Assembly (NCBI GenBank): GCA_023138875.1
Contig: JAGLOO010000011.1
Coordinates: forward strand, 1-64,000
Reading direction: 5' to 3'
DNA length: 64,000 nt
Source of the DNA: Bacteroidales bacterium
Lineage (GTDB): Bacteria > Bacteroidota > Bacteroidia > Bacteroidales > GCA-2748055
The notes under the pieces are model-generated. The model saw only the letters and a program-made list of their open reading frames with translations. It searched no databases and was not told the origin of the DNA. Positions 15,538 to 24,871 of this stretch are shown here, one piece after another (position 1 is the stretch's first letter; each line of letters begins with the position of its first letter). The position numbers and the translations under genes were made by a program.

Positions 15538-17787
15538 ATGAATAGTTTTTTGCTCAAATACCGGAGTGCACTATTATTAATCTTTTTCAATTGGGTTCCC
15601 TTATTGGCATCAGGATCAATCCCCGTCCAGGATGATTATACCTACGTGATAAAAAGAACAACTGAAACAATAAGTATAGACGGGGTACTATCAGAGAATA
15701 TATGGGATCAGGTACCTGTGGCAGCTAATTTCTGGATGAGCTATCCGGTGGACGATCGGAAAGTTGAAGGAGCAAGGCAGACGGAGGTCAGGCTTATTTC
15801 TGATGACCAGTACCTATATATCGGGGTAGTTTGCTATGGTCCGAAGGACTACGTAATCAAAACCCTGAAAAGGGATACTGAATTTTGGGATGGGGATGGA
15901 TTTGGAGTGGTGGTCGATCCGGTCAATGAGAAAACAAACGGATTTGCATTTGGTGTAAATCCGGCCGGAGTACAGACCGAATACCTGGTTACGGGTCAGG
16001 CTGGCCGAAGGGAGGACCTTAAACCCGGCCATCAACTTAAAGGAATTAATGTGGCCTGGGACAACAAGTGGTATTCAGAGGTGACCAATCATCCTGATAA
16101 ATGGGTGGCAGAGATTGCCATCCCCTTCAAAACCCTGAGGTTTGATGCCGGCAAGAAAACATGGGGGATTAATTTTTTCCGTTTGGATGCTGGAACAAAC
16201 AGCATTCACACCTGGGCGCCAGTACCAATTGAATTCAGAGAGATTGATCTGGGTTATACCGGAACCCTTAGCTGGGAGTCGCCTCCTCAAAAGGCAAAAA
16301 GAAACATTGCGATTATTCCCTATGCAGTGGCGTCAGGAGCAAAGGAATATGAATCTGACGGCCTTGTAATGTATGACTTTCAACCCGGATTGGATGCCAA
16401 GATCCCGGTGACTTCAAGCCTGAACCTGGATGTAACCGTAAATCCGGATTTCTCCCAGGTAGAGGTGGATGAGCAGGTCATTAACCTGACCCTGTTTGAT
16501 ATCCGCCTTCCCGAAAAACGCTTGTTCTTCCTCGAGAACAGCGATATTTTCGAGGATTTCGGCATTCCGCCCATGCGGCCATTTTTTTCCAGGAGGATTG
16601 GACTGGATGAAGAAGGAAATTCCATTCCCATTCTTTATGGGGCCAGGTTAAGCGGCAACATCAACAAAGATCTCCGGGTTGGGCTAATGAATTTGCAAAC
16701 CAGGGAAACAGAAGATTTCCTGTCCCAGAACTATACAGTAATGTCCTTTCACCAGCAGGTGCTTTCCCGTTCTGTGATCAAAGGCTACATCCACAACAGA
16801 CAGGGTATCAATAGTGAAGTTCCGGACTATAACCGGAATGCCGGACTTGAGTTCCAATACAGATCCACCGATGGACGGTTCCAGACATTTGCAGGTTATG
16901 CCAAGTCATTCAGCCCGGGAATGGATTCCAGGAACTATTTCTACAATGCTGGCATAGGGTATGACAATAAGAATATCAGCGTATATTCCAGCCTCTCGGG
17001 TCTGGGTAAAAATTATAAAGCAGATATGGGATTTATCATGGGCCAACAGTATTATGATGCCATCAGGGATACCTCCATACGAATCGGGTACAACCACCTC
17101 TATTCCAGGTTTGCCTATACACTTTATCCCGAATCCGGTAAAAAGATCATATCACACGAATTCGGTGTGAGGCACATATATGATGTTGATACTGCTTTTT
17201 CACTATTGAGCAATAACGTTGAGCCGAGCTACTCAATAAAGTTTTCTTCCACCAGTAAAGTTCAGTTCGCCTTTAATTACAGCGTTGTCAGTTTGCTGTT
17301 TCCATTTACTTTCATTAATGAAATACCTTTGCCTGCCGGCATCTATAAATATGCTCGTGGAGAAATGCGTTATGAATCTGACCAGCGCAGATTATTTAGC
17401 CTGGAAGGAGGAGTCTCTTATGGGACTTTTTATAATGGAACCCGTGCCCGGTATACATTTGGCATCAAATACAGGGCCCAGCCATGGGGGAATTTCTCAG
17501 TGAATTTTGAGCAGAATGATCTGAAGTTTCCAGATCCATACGGAACCGAAAATCTATTTCTGATCAGTCCACGTATCGAGATTAATTTCTCAAGGTCACT
17601 GTTCTGGACCACATTCCTGCAGTACAATACACAGGATGACAATTTTAATATCAATAGCCGGATACAGTGGCGTTTCCAGCCCTTGTCAGACCTTTACATT
17701 GTATATACGGACAACTATGCAGTTGAATTCTGGGGACCAAAGAACCGGGCCCTGGTGATCAAACTGAATTACTGGTTCAACCTTTGA
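15538..17787 (+). CDS. DUF5916 protein with N-terminal CBM9-like domain
   Basis: The 749-residue protein has a signal peptide (FNWVPLLASG). A carbohydrate-binding family 9-like domain follows at about residues 35-230 (ETISIDGVLSENIWDQV, TEVRLISDDQYLYIGV, FWDGDGFGVVVDP, WVAEIAIPFKTLRF). The rest is a DUF5916 region rich in alternating aromatic strands (LNLDVTVNPDFSQVEVDEQ, KRLFFLENSDIF, RIGLDEEG) ending in a beta-barrel-like part with terminal aromatic 'LNYWFNL'. The family is common in marine Bacteroidota and is predicted to be outer-membrane located; its biochemical role is not known to me. The length is typical. Confidence 0.85.
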   Translation: MNSFLLKYRSALLLIFFNWVPLLASGSIPVQDDYTYVIKRTTETISIDGVLSENIWDQVPVAANFWMSYPVDDRKVEGARQTEVRLISDDQYLYIGVVCYGPKDYVIKTLKRDTEFWDGDGFGVVVDPVNEKTNGFAFGVNPAGVQTEYLVTGQAGRREDLKPGHQLKGINVAWDNKWYSEVTNHPDKWVAEIAIPFKTLRFDAGKKTWGINFFRLDAGTNSIHTWAPVPIEFREIDLGYTGTLSWESPPQKAKRNIAIIPYAVASGAKEYESDGLVMYDFQPGLDAKIPVTSSLNLDVTVNPDFSQVEVDEQVINLTLFDIRLPEKRLFFLENSDIFEDFGIPPMRPFFSRRIGLDEEGNSIPILYGARLSGNINKDLRVGLMNLQTRETEDFLSQNYTVMSFHQQVLSRSVIKGYIHNRQGINSEVPDYNRNAGLEFQYRSTDGRFQTFAGYAKSFSPGMDSRNYFYNAGIGYDNKNISVYSSLSGLGKNYKADMGFIMGQQYYDAIRDTSIRIGYNHLYSRFAYTLYPESGKKIISHEFGVRHIYDVDTAFSLLSNNVEPSYSIKFSSTSKVQFAFNYSVVSLLFPFTFINEIPLPAGIYKYARGEMRYESDQRRLFSLEGGVSYGTFYNGTRARYTFGIKYRAQPWGNFSVNFEQNDLKFPDPYGTENLFLISPRIEINFSRSLFWTTFLQYNTQDDNFNINSRIQWRFQPLSDLYIVYTDNYAVEFWGPKNRALVIKLNYWFNL

Positions 17788-17868
17788 TGCCCATACTGTC
17801 AAAACATTTGCACAATAGTGATAAACACTAAAAATTCGTATTATTGACGGAAGGAAAATTGATTTATT

Positions 17869-18782
17869 ATGAATAGAGGAATCATTATCTCCATATTATT
17901 ATGCCTGTTAATTCTTCCAGGCAAATTAATAGGACAGGAATGGCAGCTTGTGTGGTCGGATGAGTTTGACGGGGATTCTCTGGATCAGTCAAAATGGTCA
18001 TACATGATCGGTGATGGTTCCGATTATGGTATTCCTGGCTGGGGTAATAACGAGGGACAATATTACCTGGAGCAGAATGCCAGCCTACGTGACAGCATGC
18101 TGATTATTACTGCGAAAAAGGAATTGATGGGTGGTAAATCTTATACATCCGCCCGGATCAGGACCGTTGATAAAGGGGACTGGAAATACTGCAGGATAGA
18201 ATTCCGGGTAAAAATGCCTATTGGAAAGGGGATGTGGCCGGCCATCTGGATGTTGCCTACCGATAATGCATACGGCGGCTGGGCAGCCAGCGGTGAGCTT
18301 GACATTGTGGAATACCGGGGGGATGAACCGAATAAGATCCATGGCACCCTCCATTTTGGGGGAGAGTGGCCCGATAACGATTATAAAGGTTTAACATATA
18401 CCCTGTCAACAGGCGTTTCCACCTGCTGATCAACCTGGCCGTTGGAGGCTACTTCCCCGGATACCCAGATGCTTCAACAGAGTTTCCACAGGAGCTTGTC
18501 GTCGATTATGTCAGGGTTTACCAGAAATGGGCCACCCATACAGATCCTGAAATGGTCTCTGTTCCAACAGCATATGGCCTGGGACAAAACTATCCCAACC
18601 CTTTCCATCCAACGACCACCTTGTCGTTTTCAATGCCTGAAGCGGAGCATGTTATCCTGGATGTATTTGATGCCACAGGACGGAAAATAGATGCCCTTAT
18701 TGATGCTGATCGGCAACCGGGAACCTATCGGGTGATATTTAATGGAGAAAATTATTCTCCCGGTTTATACAGTCTGATTTGA
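17869..18782 (+). pseudogene. GH16 laminarinase-like gene broken by internal deletion
   Basis: The first frame (17869-18429) has a signal peptide and the N-terminal half of a GH16 beta-glucanase: 'WQLVWSDEFDGDSLD', 'YTSARIRT', 'GMWPAIWMLP' and the catalytic signature 'GELDIVEY' (E, D, E near residues 143-148). It then stops shortly after 'NDYKGLTYTLS'. The continuation lies in another frame from about 18400: 'NRRFHLLINLAVGG', 'VVDYVRVYQ', then a T9SS sorting domain with 'LGQNYPNPFHPTTTLSF' ending at 18782. About 43 residues expected between 'GSYTLP' and 'P-x-x-RRFHLL' are missing, and the join breaks the frame. The sorting domain also ends early at 'GLYSLI'. The encoded enzyme is probably inactive. 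Confidence 0.75.
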
Positions 18783-18884
18783 ACCATGCTCATCAAACAC
18801 ATAAAATACATCCGGAAAACCAGGGCAAAAGGAAAGCTCAAGCAGCTTTTTGAGTACAGGTATTTGGGTTGAGCTTTAATACAT

Positions 18885-19982
18885 CTAAAGATTTTCACCC
18901 GATAGCTTATCAAAGAAATACATCTTACCAATATCAAAAAATAGATTGATCATACTTCCTTTCCTAATTTCAACATCAGGTTTAAGCCTGGAAATTATTT
19001 GTTGCTCACCTATTTGAAAATAAGCATATATTTCATGTCCAAGTTTTTCAATAAACTCAATTTTGCAATCTAATACGGTGAAGCCCTTTTCACTTTCATT
19101 CATCTGATTATAAATATCTTCTGATCGAATTCCAAGAATTACTTCTTTTCCAATGTAGTTTTTAAGCGAATGATCTGACGAAAGATTTACTTCAAATATT
19201 TGAGAATTATCTGTAAACCGTATTCCGTTGTCGCTTTTTATCACCTTACCGTATATAAAATTCATCGGGGGAGTCCCGATAAATCCTGCCACAAAAAAAT
19301 TAGCAGGATTTGCATACAGATTGGATGGCGTATCAATTTGCTGTATTTTGCCTTTATCTAATACTACAATCCTGTCACCCAGTGTCATGGCCTCAACCTG
19401 GTCATGTGTAACGTATACTACAGTTGCATCAAGTCTTTTATGCAGTTTTGCGATCTCAATTCGCATCTGGACTCTTAGATTTGCATCCAGATTACTTAGT
19501 GGTTCGTCAAACAGAAATACCTTGGGCTCGCGCACGATAGCCCTGCCTATTGCTACCCGTTGATTTTGGCCGCCTGACATTGCCCTTGGTTTTCTGTCCA
19601 GTAGTTCTTCAATTTCTAAAATGCTTGCTGCTTTCATGACTCTTGCCTGGATAGACTTCTTATCCATTTTTTTAATTTTGAGCCCAAAAGCAAGATTTTC
19701 ATAGGCTGTCATATGAGGGTACAGGGCATAATTTTGAAATACAATCGCTATATTTCTGTCTTTGGGGGGAAGATTGTTAACGAGTTTATTATCGATATAC
19801 AGGTTGCCTTCACTAATTTCCTCAAGTCCGGCAATCATTCTCAAAATGGTTGATTTTCCACATCCCGACGGACCAACCAAAACAACAAATTCCTTATCCT
19901 TTATTTCAAGATCAATATCCTTTACTGCCTTAACGCTTTTTTGAAAGATCTTTGAAACATTTTCAAACCTGATTTCTGCCAT
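18885..19982 (-). CDS. Sugar ABC transporter ATPase, UgpC/MalK/MsmX type
   Basis: The 365-residue protein has Walker A 'GPSGCGKST', Q-loop 'VFQNYALYPHMT', signature 'MSGGQNQRVAIGRAIV', Walker B 'VFLFDEPLSNLD' and H-loop 'VYVTHD'. A C-terminal TOBE/OB-type domain follows from about residue 235 (FIGTPPMNFIYGKVI, ILGIRSEDIY). That C-terminal domain identifies the carbohydrate (CUT1) ATPases. It is the last gene of the minus-strand PUL and would energise the MalF/MalG-like permeases encoded about 5-7 kb upstream in the same run. The signature reads MSGGQ instead of LSGGQ. Confidence 0.9.
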   Translation of the reverse strand: MAEIRFENVSKIFQKSVKAVKDIDLEIKDKEFVVLVGPSGCGKSTILRMIAGLEEISEGNLYIDNKLVNNLPPKDRNIAIVFQNYALYPHMTAYENLAFGLKIKKMDKKSIQARVMKAASILEIEELLDRKPRAMSGGQNQRVAIGRAIVREPKVFLFDEPLSNLDANLRVQMRIEIAKLHKRLDATVVYVTHDQVEAMTLGDRIVVLDKGKIQQIDTPSNLYANPANFFVAGFIGTPPMNFIYGKVIKSDNGIRFTDNSQIFEVNLSSDHSLKNYIGKEVILGIRSEDIYNQMNESEKGFTVLDCKIEFIEKLGHEIYAYFQIGEQQIISRLKPDVEIRKGSMINLFFDIGKMYFFDKLSGENL

Positions 19983-20016
19983 GTCATCAATTCTTGTAAT
20001 GCATTATGTTGTATAA

Positions 20017-21156
20017 TTATTTAAGATTAAGTCCAAAATCGGATTTTGGGATGTGTGTAATTCTTGTACAAAGGTCAAGTTCCCCTGATGCGATAATGAA
20101 GTGATCCTCCATTTCAACAATCCCAGTAGTGAATACAACATCTTCGATATATATTATATCTCTCAATTCACTTGTGAGATAAGGATTTGCCTCCAGAAGT
20201 GGCTTATTCATTTCAAGGCGCAAAATGTTTTGAGGATTATTTTCATCCAATATCCCCCAATAGGTTCTGTAGATGCCAATTTCGCCTTTTTTTTCCACAC
20301 CATGGAACAATACAAGCCACCCCTCTTTGGTTAATATTGGCTGGGCGCCTCCACCCAATTTGAGTAGTTGACCTGATCTCTTTGCAGACCTGATAAGGGG
20401 TTCATCCAATGGTTTCCAGTGTAAAAGATCAGGAGATTGTGCAAGATTGATTGAAGGGCCGGGATTATACATACTATCCGGAGATGTTGCGAAATACAAA
20501 CTTCCCAGAGGTCTGGTAAGTGCAAAGAACTTATTATCTATTGTTCCTTCAAACAAAACCATGTCTTTATTCTGGTGATCAAGGATGATCCCCTCCAGAC
20601 GATAATTTATCCCGTCATCCGAAGTATACAGGGTTGTGGAATGTCTTTCGGAACTTACTGAACAGGTTGTCATATAATACTTACCCCTGATATAAGAAAT
20701 ACGCGGATCCTCAATTCCATATTCCTGATATCCTTGTTGTGGGGCTATGATTTTGTCATAATGAATATTTATGATTTCACCTCCATCCCCGGATAATTCA
20801 ACAGGCAACAGCCATGACAATGAAGTTAGGGCAACTACAGGATTTGGTAAGAATTCTTTTATAATAAATTTCCTTGGGTCTGAAGTGTCAACCTGATCCA
20901 AATTGTAGTCATCAAGAACATATCCTTTTCTTTCATCCCACCGAATTGAATTTATTTTACCATCATTAACAGGATTTCTTAATGCTTCTGCAATGCGTAC
21001 CATAAGCAACAGGTTTCCATTGGGAAGCCTTGTCATTCCCGGATTGAATGCTCCCAGAACATAGGTTTCGGCATCAAGTTTTTTCTTAAATGGTGAATAG
21101 GATAAATCTATATCATCTGGTGCCAGGATTATTTTATCGAAACTGTAGTTTTTCAT
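20017..21156 (-). CDS. GH130 family enzyme (1 of 3)
   Basis: The 379-residue protein has no signal peptide and should be cytoplasmic. It shows the five-bladed propeller pattern of GH130: 'GAFNPGMTRLPNGNLLLMVR' near the N-terminus, the catalytic-region motif 'YGIEDPRISYIRGKYYMT' (the Asp of EDPR is the family proton donor), 'SPDLLHWK', 'GWLVLFHGV' and the late strand 'VVFTTGIVE'. GH130 contains beta-mannoside phosphorylases and beta-1,2-mannosidases. The phosphate-binding residues that would tell these apart cannot be judged by eye. It lies 34 bases before the ATPase gene and 31 bases after the second GH130 gene. Confidence 0.85.
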   Translation of the reverse strand: MKNYSFDKIILAPDDIDLSYSPFKKKLDAETYVLGAFNPGMTRLPNGNLLLMVRIAEALRNPVNDGKINSIRWDERKGYVLDDYNLDQVDTSDPRKFIIKEFLPNPVVALTSLSWLLPVELSGDGGEIINIHYDKIIAPQQGYQEYGIEDPRISYIRGKYYMTTCSVSSERHSTTLYTSDDGINYRLEGIILDHQNKDMVLFEGTIDNKFFALTRPLGSLYFATSPDSMYNPGPSINLAQSPDLLHWKPLDEPLIRSAKRSGQLLKLGGGAQPILTKEGWLVLFHGVEKKGEIGIYRTYWGILDENNPQNILRLEMNKPLLEANPYLTSELRDIIYIEDVVFTTGIVEMEDHFIIASGELDLCTRITHIPKSDFGLNLK

Positions 21157-21187
21157 TTTTGATCCGGATTATGATTGAAGCTTAATT

Positions 21188-22303
21188 TTATATCTGATAC
21201 ATTGGCTGCCCGGTTTCAGGGTCCTGCGGATAGCGGCAACACAATTCAGCCAATATATCCTCGTGACTTACCCCAACATTCATTACAGTGTCATTACCAC
21301 CATAGTATATTAATATAGTTCCGGTGTCCAGTCTGATTGCACCACAGGTAAAAACTACGTTTGGAACGTGTACGTAATCGTCACTTTTTACTTTGCAATC
21401 GTCATCAGATGGGAAAAGAATAGGAATATTTGATATTCTGATCTTTTCCGGATTGTTTAAGTCATGTAATGCAACACCAAGCACATATGGATTTCCATCC
21501 ATAGTCCTTCTTACACCATGGAAAATGTTAATCCAGCCATGTATTGTTTTTACAGGTGTTGCTCCGGGTCCTATCTTATCAGAAAATGCACCTGGACCTC
21601 CACTTTGTTTTATAATTGGCTTCTTACTTAACCGCCAATTATTTCCGGTTGGTTCATTGGAAAATCCCATTTGGACTTCAGCATATTTTCCTCCTGTTTG
21701 ATCAACGGTATGATCATTTGGCCGGAATAGGGCAATGTATTGGTCATTAAATTTTTGAGGAAATATTACCACATTTCTCATATCCTCATCGGTAACAGGT
21801 CCGTATCTGGTAACCGATGTAAAATCTTCAGTACAGGCAAGACAAACCCTGACCCGATCCTTGATCTGGCCATGATAAGCACTATATGTTATATAATATA
21901 TGCCGTTGATATGTGCAATTCTTGCATCCTCGACTCCACCACGTTCAATATCAATTAATTCAGTAATGCTTACTTTGTCTCCTGATTTGTCTTCCTGAGT
22001 ACATGGTTTAAGAAAAGGTTCAGGGAGAATGTCCCATTTTGTCAACCCGTCTTCACTTCTTGCTAAACCGATTACCGATATTCCATTTCGTAAATGAGAA
22101 CGAAATAACATGATGAAATTATCTTCAAATGTTGTAATTCCTGCATTATGCACTGTAATGACCTTTAAATGCGGCCCCTTCCATATGGAATTAACATCAT
22201 GACAGCATAATACAGGATTCTCTGTATACCGTTGTACTGGAATATCAAGGCTTATCTCGTATTCCTGCCCTGATATGAAAACTGATTTTGAAATAGATTC
22301 CAT
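21188..22303 (-). CDS. GH130 family enzyme (2 of 3)
   Basis: The 371-residue cytoplasmic protein has GH130 motifs: 'NAGITTFEDNFIMLFRSHLRN', cut here to its core FEDNFIMLFRS, then 'RGGVEDARIAHINGIYYITY' with the Glu-Asp-Ala-Arg catalytic loop, 'GPGATPVKTIHGWINIFHGV' and 'HVPNVVFTCGAI', followed by 'ILIYYGGNDTVMNVG'. The 'YYGGxDT' ending is typical of GH130 phosphorylases and mannosidases acting on beta-mannosides. The sequence is clearly different from its two GH130 neighbours, so it probably acts on another linkage or chain end. Only 3 bases separate its stop side from the six-hairpin lipoprotein gene, indicating one transcript. Confidence 0.87.
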   Translation of the reverse strand: MESISKSVFISGQEYEISLDIPVQRYTENPVLCCHDVNSIWKGPHLKVITVHNAGITTFEDNFIMLFRSHLRNGISVIGLARSEDGLTKWDILPEPFLKPCTQEDKSGDKVSITELIDIERGGVEDARIAHINGIYYITYSAYHGQIKDRVRVCLACTEDFTSVTRYGPVTDEDMRNVVIFPQKFNDQYIALFRPNDHTVDQTGGKYAEVQMGFSNEPTGNNWRLSKKPIIKQSGGPGAFSDKIGPGATPVKTIHGWINIFHGVRRTMDGNPYVLGVALHDLNNPEKIRISNIPILFPSDDDCKVKSDDYVHVPNVVFTCGAIRLDTGTILIYYGGNDTVMNVGVSHEDILAELCCRYPQDPETGQPMYQI

Positions 22304-22306
22304 CTT

Positions 22307-23578
22307 CTAAATGTGCTCCATTACAATGCGCTTTGCAATAGCATTCGACTCCATTGCCTGAATGCTTAAAAGTGTTTCGATGGTTGATTCTGCCCCTGAA
22401 TTATAATTTGTTTTACTGGCGGAGTCGATACCATCAAATGCTCTTCCGGTTAAATGATCATACATAACCTGGTGAGCAGGATTATTCCCAAAATACCACG
22501 TTGTCAGCGTGCCGGCCAGTGTGGCATAGACTTCATCACCCGTAATGTGATATGCTTCGAGTGAAGCGAATATCATGGGACGTATTCCATAGGATATCTG
22601 TGGGAACGAATGTAAATTGTATATGAAGATTGAGTCATTGCTACTGGCAACTTTGAAATCACTGAGGAAATTTTGCTCAATGCAAAAAGGGTAAAAATAT
22701 TTCACCTCGTTTAATCCGGCATTAATAAAATGAACATTTTGAATGATACGACCAGTGTAGAGCAAAGCATAAGCTTGCATATTCCCCCATGCGTGCCAGA
22801 TGTTCTTCCAACTTAAAAAAGCAAAATATGGGGATCTGTTTTCACCACCGTACTGAGCAGCTAACAGGTAATCTCCCAGCTTAAGAAGAAGACCTTTAAT
22901 AACAGTTTGATTATTTATTTGATAATAATTGGAAAGCGCAATCATGATAACTGCAACCTGGTCGGCCCCGTATTCTGCTAGAACTGATGGAATTTTAATG
23001 CCCGCAATTTCAATAGTATCACTTTCTGCTGAAAACAGCTGTTCAATGTTATTGAACAATTGTTCTAAATAGGGTTGTGTCTGGACTCTCAAATCATTTA
23101 ATTCAGGAGAGTCCAGCAAATTCAACTCTGTCAGAGCCCAAAAAGCCCTCCAGGACCAAAAATTGGGTGTTGACCTGCTATTGGGGTGGACTACATTGAT
23201 TCCATTGTCCGGAAACATGAAATTATTATAATACCCGTTGCCTGCCTTCATATACATGATGAACCTTGTTAATGATTCTATCTTGTCAAGGTATTTCTTT
23301 ACAGGATCTCTTTTATATTGCCGGCAGTAAAAGACCAGTGCCCGTGAGACATCATCGACACAGGTGAACCCTTCGTCTGGATCGTTAACAAGTGGATAAT
23401 CAGGCGCATTGCTATATATCCAGACAGTTCCTAACCGGATATGGTCATTGATATCTATTTCCTGATATAGATGTTCTAAATGTGAAGTGTTTATTAAGGA
23501 ATCGTCGCAGGTGGTTTTCGCACAGGACCATGCATTTAAAACAATCGCAATCATAAAAATGTACATGACGTTGCGCAT
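22307..23578 (-). CDS. Six-hairpin-type lipoprotein, possible glycan-active enzyme
   Basis: The 423-residue protein starts with a lipoprotein signal ending 'LNAWSC'. The mature part is alpha-helical with aromatic-rich motifs: 'DEGFTCVDDVSRALVFY', 'GYYNNFMFPD', 'TPNFWSWRAFWALTEL' and 'ISYGIRPMIFASLEAY'. This pattern (an 'F-x-N-F-M' stretch followed by 'R-x-x-W-A-L') resembles the (alpha/alpha)6 domains found next to GH130 genes and in some mannosyl-transfer clusters. Asp/Glu pairs in the first motif could be catalytic. It is not a recognised GH family to me. Position between two GH130 genes and a lipid anchor point to cutting or binding mannosides in the periplasm or at the cell surface. Confidence 0.6.
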   Translation of the reverse strand: MRNVMYIFMIAIVLNAWSCAKTTCDDSLINTSHLEHLYQEIDINDHIRLGTVWIYSNAPDYPLVNDPDEGFTCVDDVSRALVFYCRQYKRDPVKKYLDKIESLTRFIMYMKAGNGYYNNFMFPDNGINVVHPNSRSTPNFWSWRAFWALTELNLLDSPELNDLRVQTQPYLEQLFNNIEQLFSAESDTIEIAGIKIPSVLAEYGADQVAVIMIALSNYYQINNQTVIKGLLLKLGDYLLAAQYGGENRSPYFAFLSWKNIWHAWGNMQAYALLYTGRIIQNVHFINAGLNEVKYFYPFCIEQNFLSDFKVASSNDSIFIYNLHSFPQISYGIRPMIFASLEAYHITGDEVYATLAGTLTTWYFGNNPAHQVMYDHLTGRAFDGIDSASKTNYNSGAESTIETLLSIQAMESNAIAKRIVMEHI

Positions 23579-23586
23579 GACTGTTT

Positions 23587-24846
23587 TTATTTATTTAATA
23601 ATTCGTCTATCAGTTTATTTATATCAACCCTGGCAAAACTTACTGCACTATCTGACATGGCATACGGTATTATCAAATTGTCAAAATGCAGCATGGCTCC
23701 ACAGGTATAAACAACATTAGGCACATATCCCTCGCGTTCGTCAGTATTGGGGTATATTAACGGTTGGTCTAAGGTTGCGAGAACAACTTCAGGATTGCGA
23801 AGATCGAGCAAAGAAGCGCTAATTACATATTTTCTCATTGGTCCTACACCATGGGTAAGCAACAGCCATCCGGAAGGTGTTTTAACCGGACTGCCACAAT
23901 TGCCTAATTGTGTAATTTCCCAATCTCTTTCGGGTTTTTGAATGGTTTTGTAAGTATCCCAAAAATAGAGATCGTCAGAATACATTATGGATATGTTCTC
24001 TCCTCCCTGCCTGCTGATCATGGTATATTGACCATTAATTTTTTCAGGAAAAAGCGCCATGCCTTTGTCGACTGCAGCCTTTCCATAAAGTGCACGAATA
24101 TTGAAAGAAATAAAATCTTTGGTCTCGATTATACTGGACCTTATTTCTTCTCCATTGAATGCAGTATAGGTTCCTATATATGTGGTTTTATCCTGATCTG
24201 AAAATTCTACCAACCTAACATCTTCCATCCCCCCGGATTCTGCTTCAGATACTGGAAAAATCACCCTGCTGCCCAGTGCTGTTTCTTTATCAAAAGAGAG
24301 TTCATAATTTGAATCTAAAATATCATGCAGCGTGTTTTTGGCACAGGTTAGTTTAGATGGTACCGGATCTAAAGTTATTTCTCCTGCCTTGGAGATAATC
24401 CCCGATCTGAATTCTATTGAAGATATATGCCCTTCTCCTGTTGCCCTCAGACTTAGAATAAATCGAACTTCCGCCTCTTCAAGTCCGTTTTGATCAGGAT
24501 GCATCACTATAGAAGGATTAAACAAAGCTGCAGATTCAACTGAATATTCATTTGTGAAGTATGATCCAAGCAACAGCTTTCTCGATTCCGAAAGGGTGGT
24601 CGGAGATGTTATATATGCTTCAACAAAATTATAGTTCTCCAATAGAATTTTTCTAAATCCTATATGCCGGTTTTCAAATTCCTCAAAAACCTGGTTAAGT
24701 GTTTCTTCAACAGCTTTTTCTTCTAAGGAAAGTACATCAGATACAATACGCCGGACCCTGTCTTCTCTATTGACATTCAAATATTTAGCGATTACTTTTT
24801 CAGGTTTCGCCTCAATCTTTATATTAATTCTGGTAACAGTTATCAT
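23587..24846 (-). CDS. GH130 family enzyme with N-terminal extension (3 of 3)
   Basis: The 419-residue cytoplasmic protein has about 90-100 extra N-terminal residues (IKIEAKPEKVIAKYLN, then helices) before the propeller. GH130 features follow: 'NPSIVMHPDQNGLEEAEVRF', here seen as the NPS/HPD core, 'FILSLRATGEGHISSI', the catalytic loop 'SGGMEDVRLVEF', 'GMALFPEKINGQY', 'LGNCGSPVKTPSGWLLLTHG', 'VPNVVYTCGAML' and the end 'IIPYAMSDSAVSFA'. The variant 'EDVRL' and 'YAMSDSA' place it in a different GH130 branch from the other two. It is preceded by the ABC permease genes. Confidence 0.83.
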   Translation of the reverse strand: MITVTRINIKIEAKPEKVIAKYLNVNREDRVRRIVSDVLSLEEKAVEETLNQVFEEFENRHIGFRKILLENYNFVEAYITSPTTLSESRKLLLGSYFTNEYSVESAALFNPSIVMHPDQNGLEEAEVRFILSLRATGEGHISSIEFRSGIISKAGEITLDPVPSKLTCAKNTLHDILDSNYELSFDKETALGSRVIFPVSEAESGGMEDVRLVEFSDQDKTTYIGTYTAFNGEEIRSSIIETKDFISFNIRALYGKAAVDKGMALFPEKINGQYTMISRQGGENISIMYSDDLYFWDTYKTIQKPERDWEITQLGNCGSPVKTPSGWLLLTHGVGPMRKYVISASLLDLRNPEVVLATLDQPLIYPNTDEREGYVPNVVYTCGAMLHFDNLIIPYAMSDSAVSFARVDINKLIDELLNK

Positions 24847-24871
24847 TTTCGCAAATTGATTTCATTTGTGT

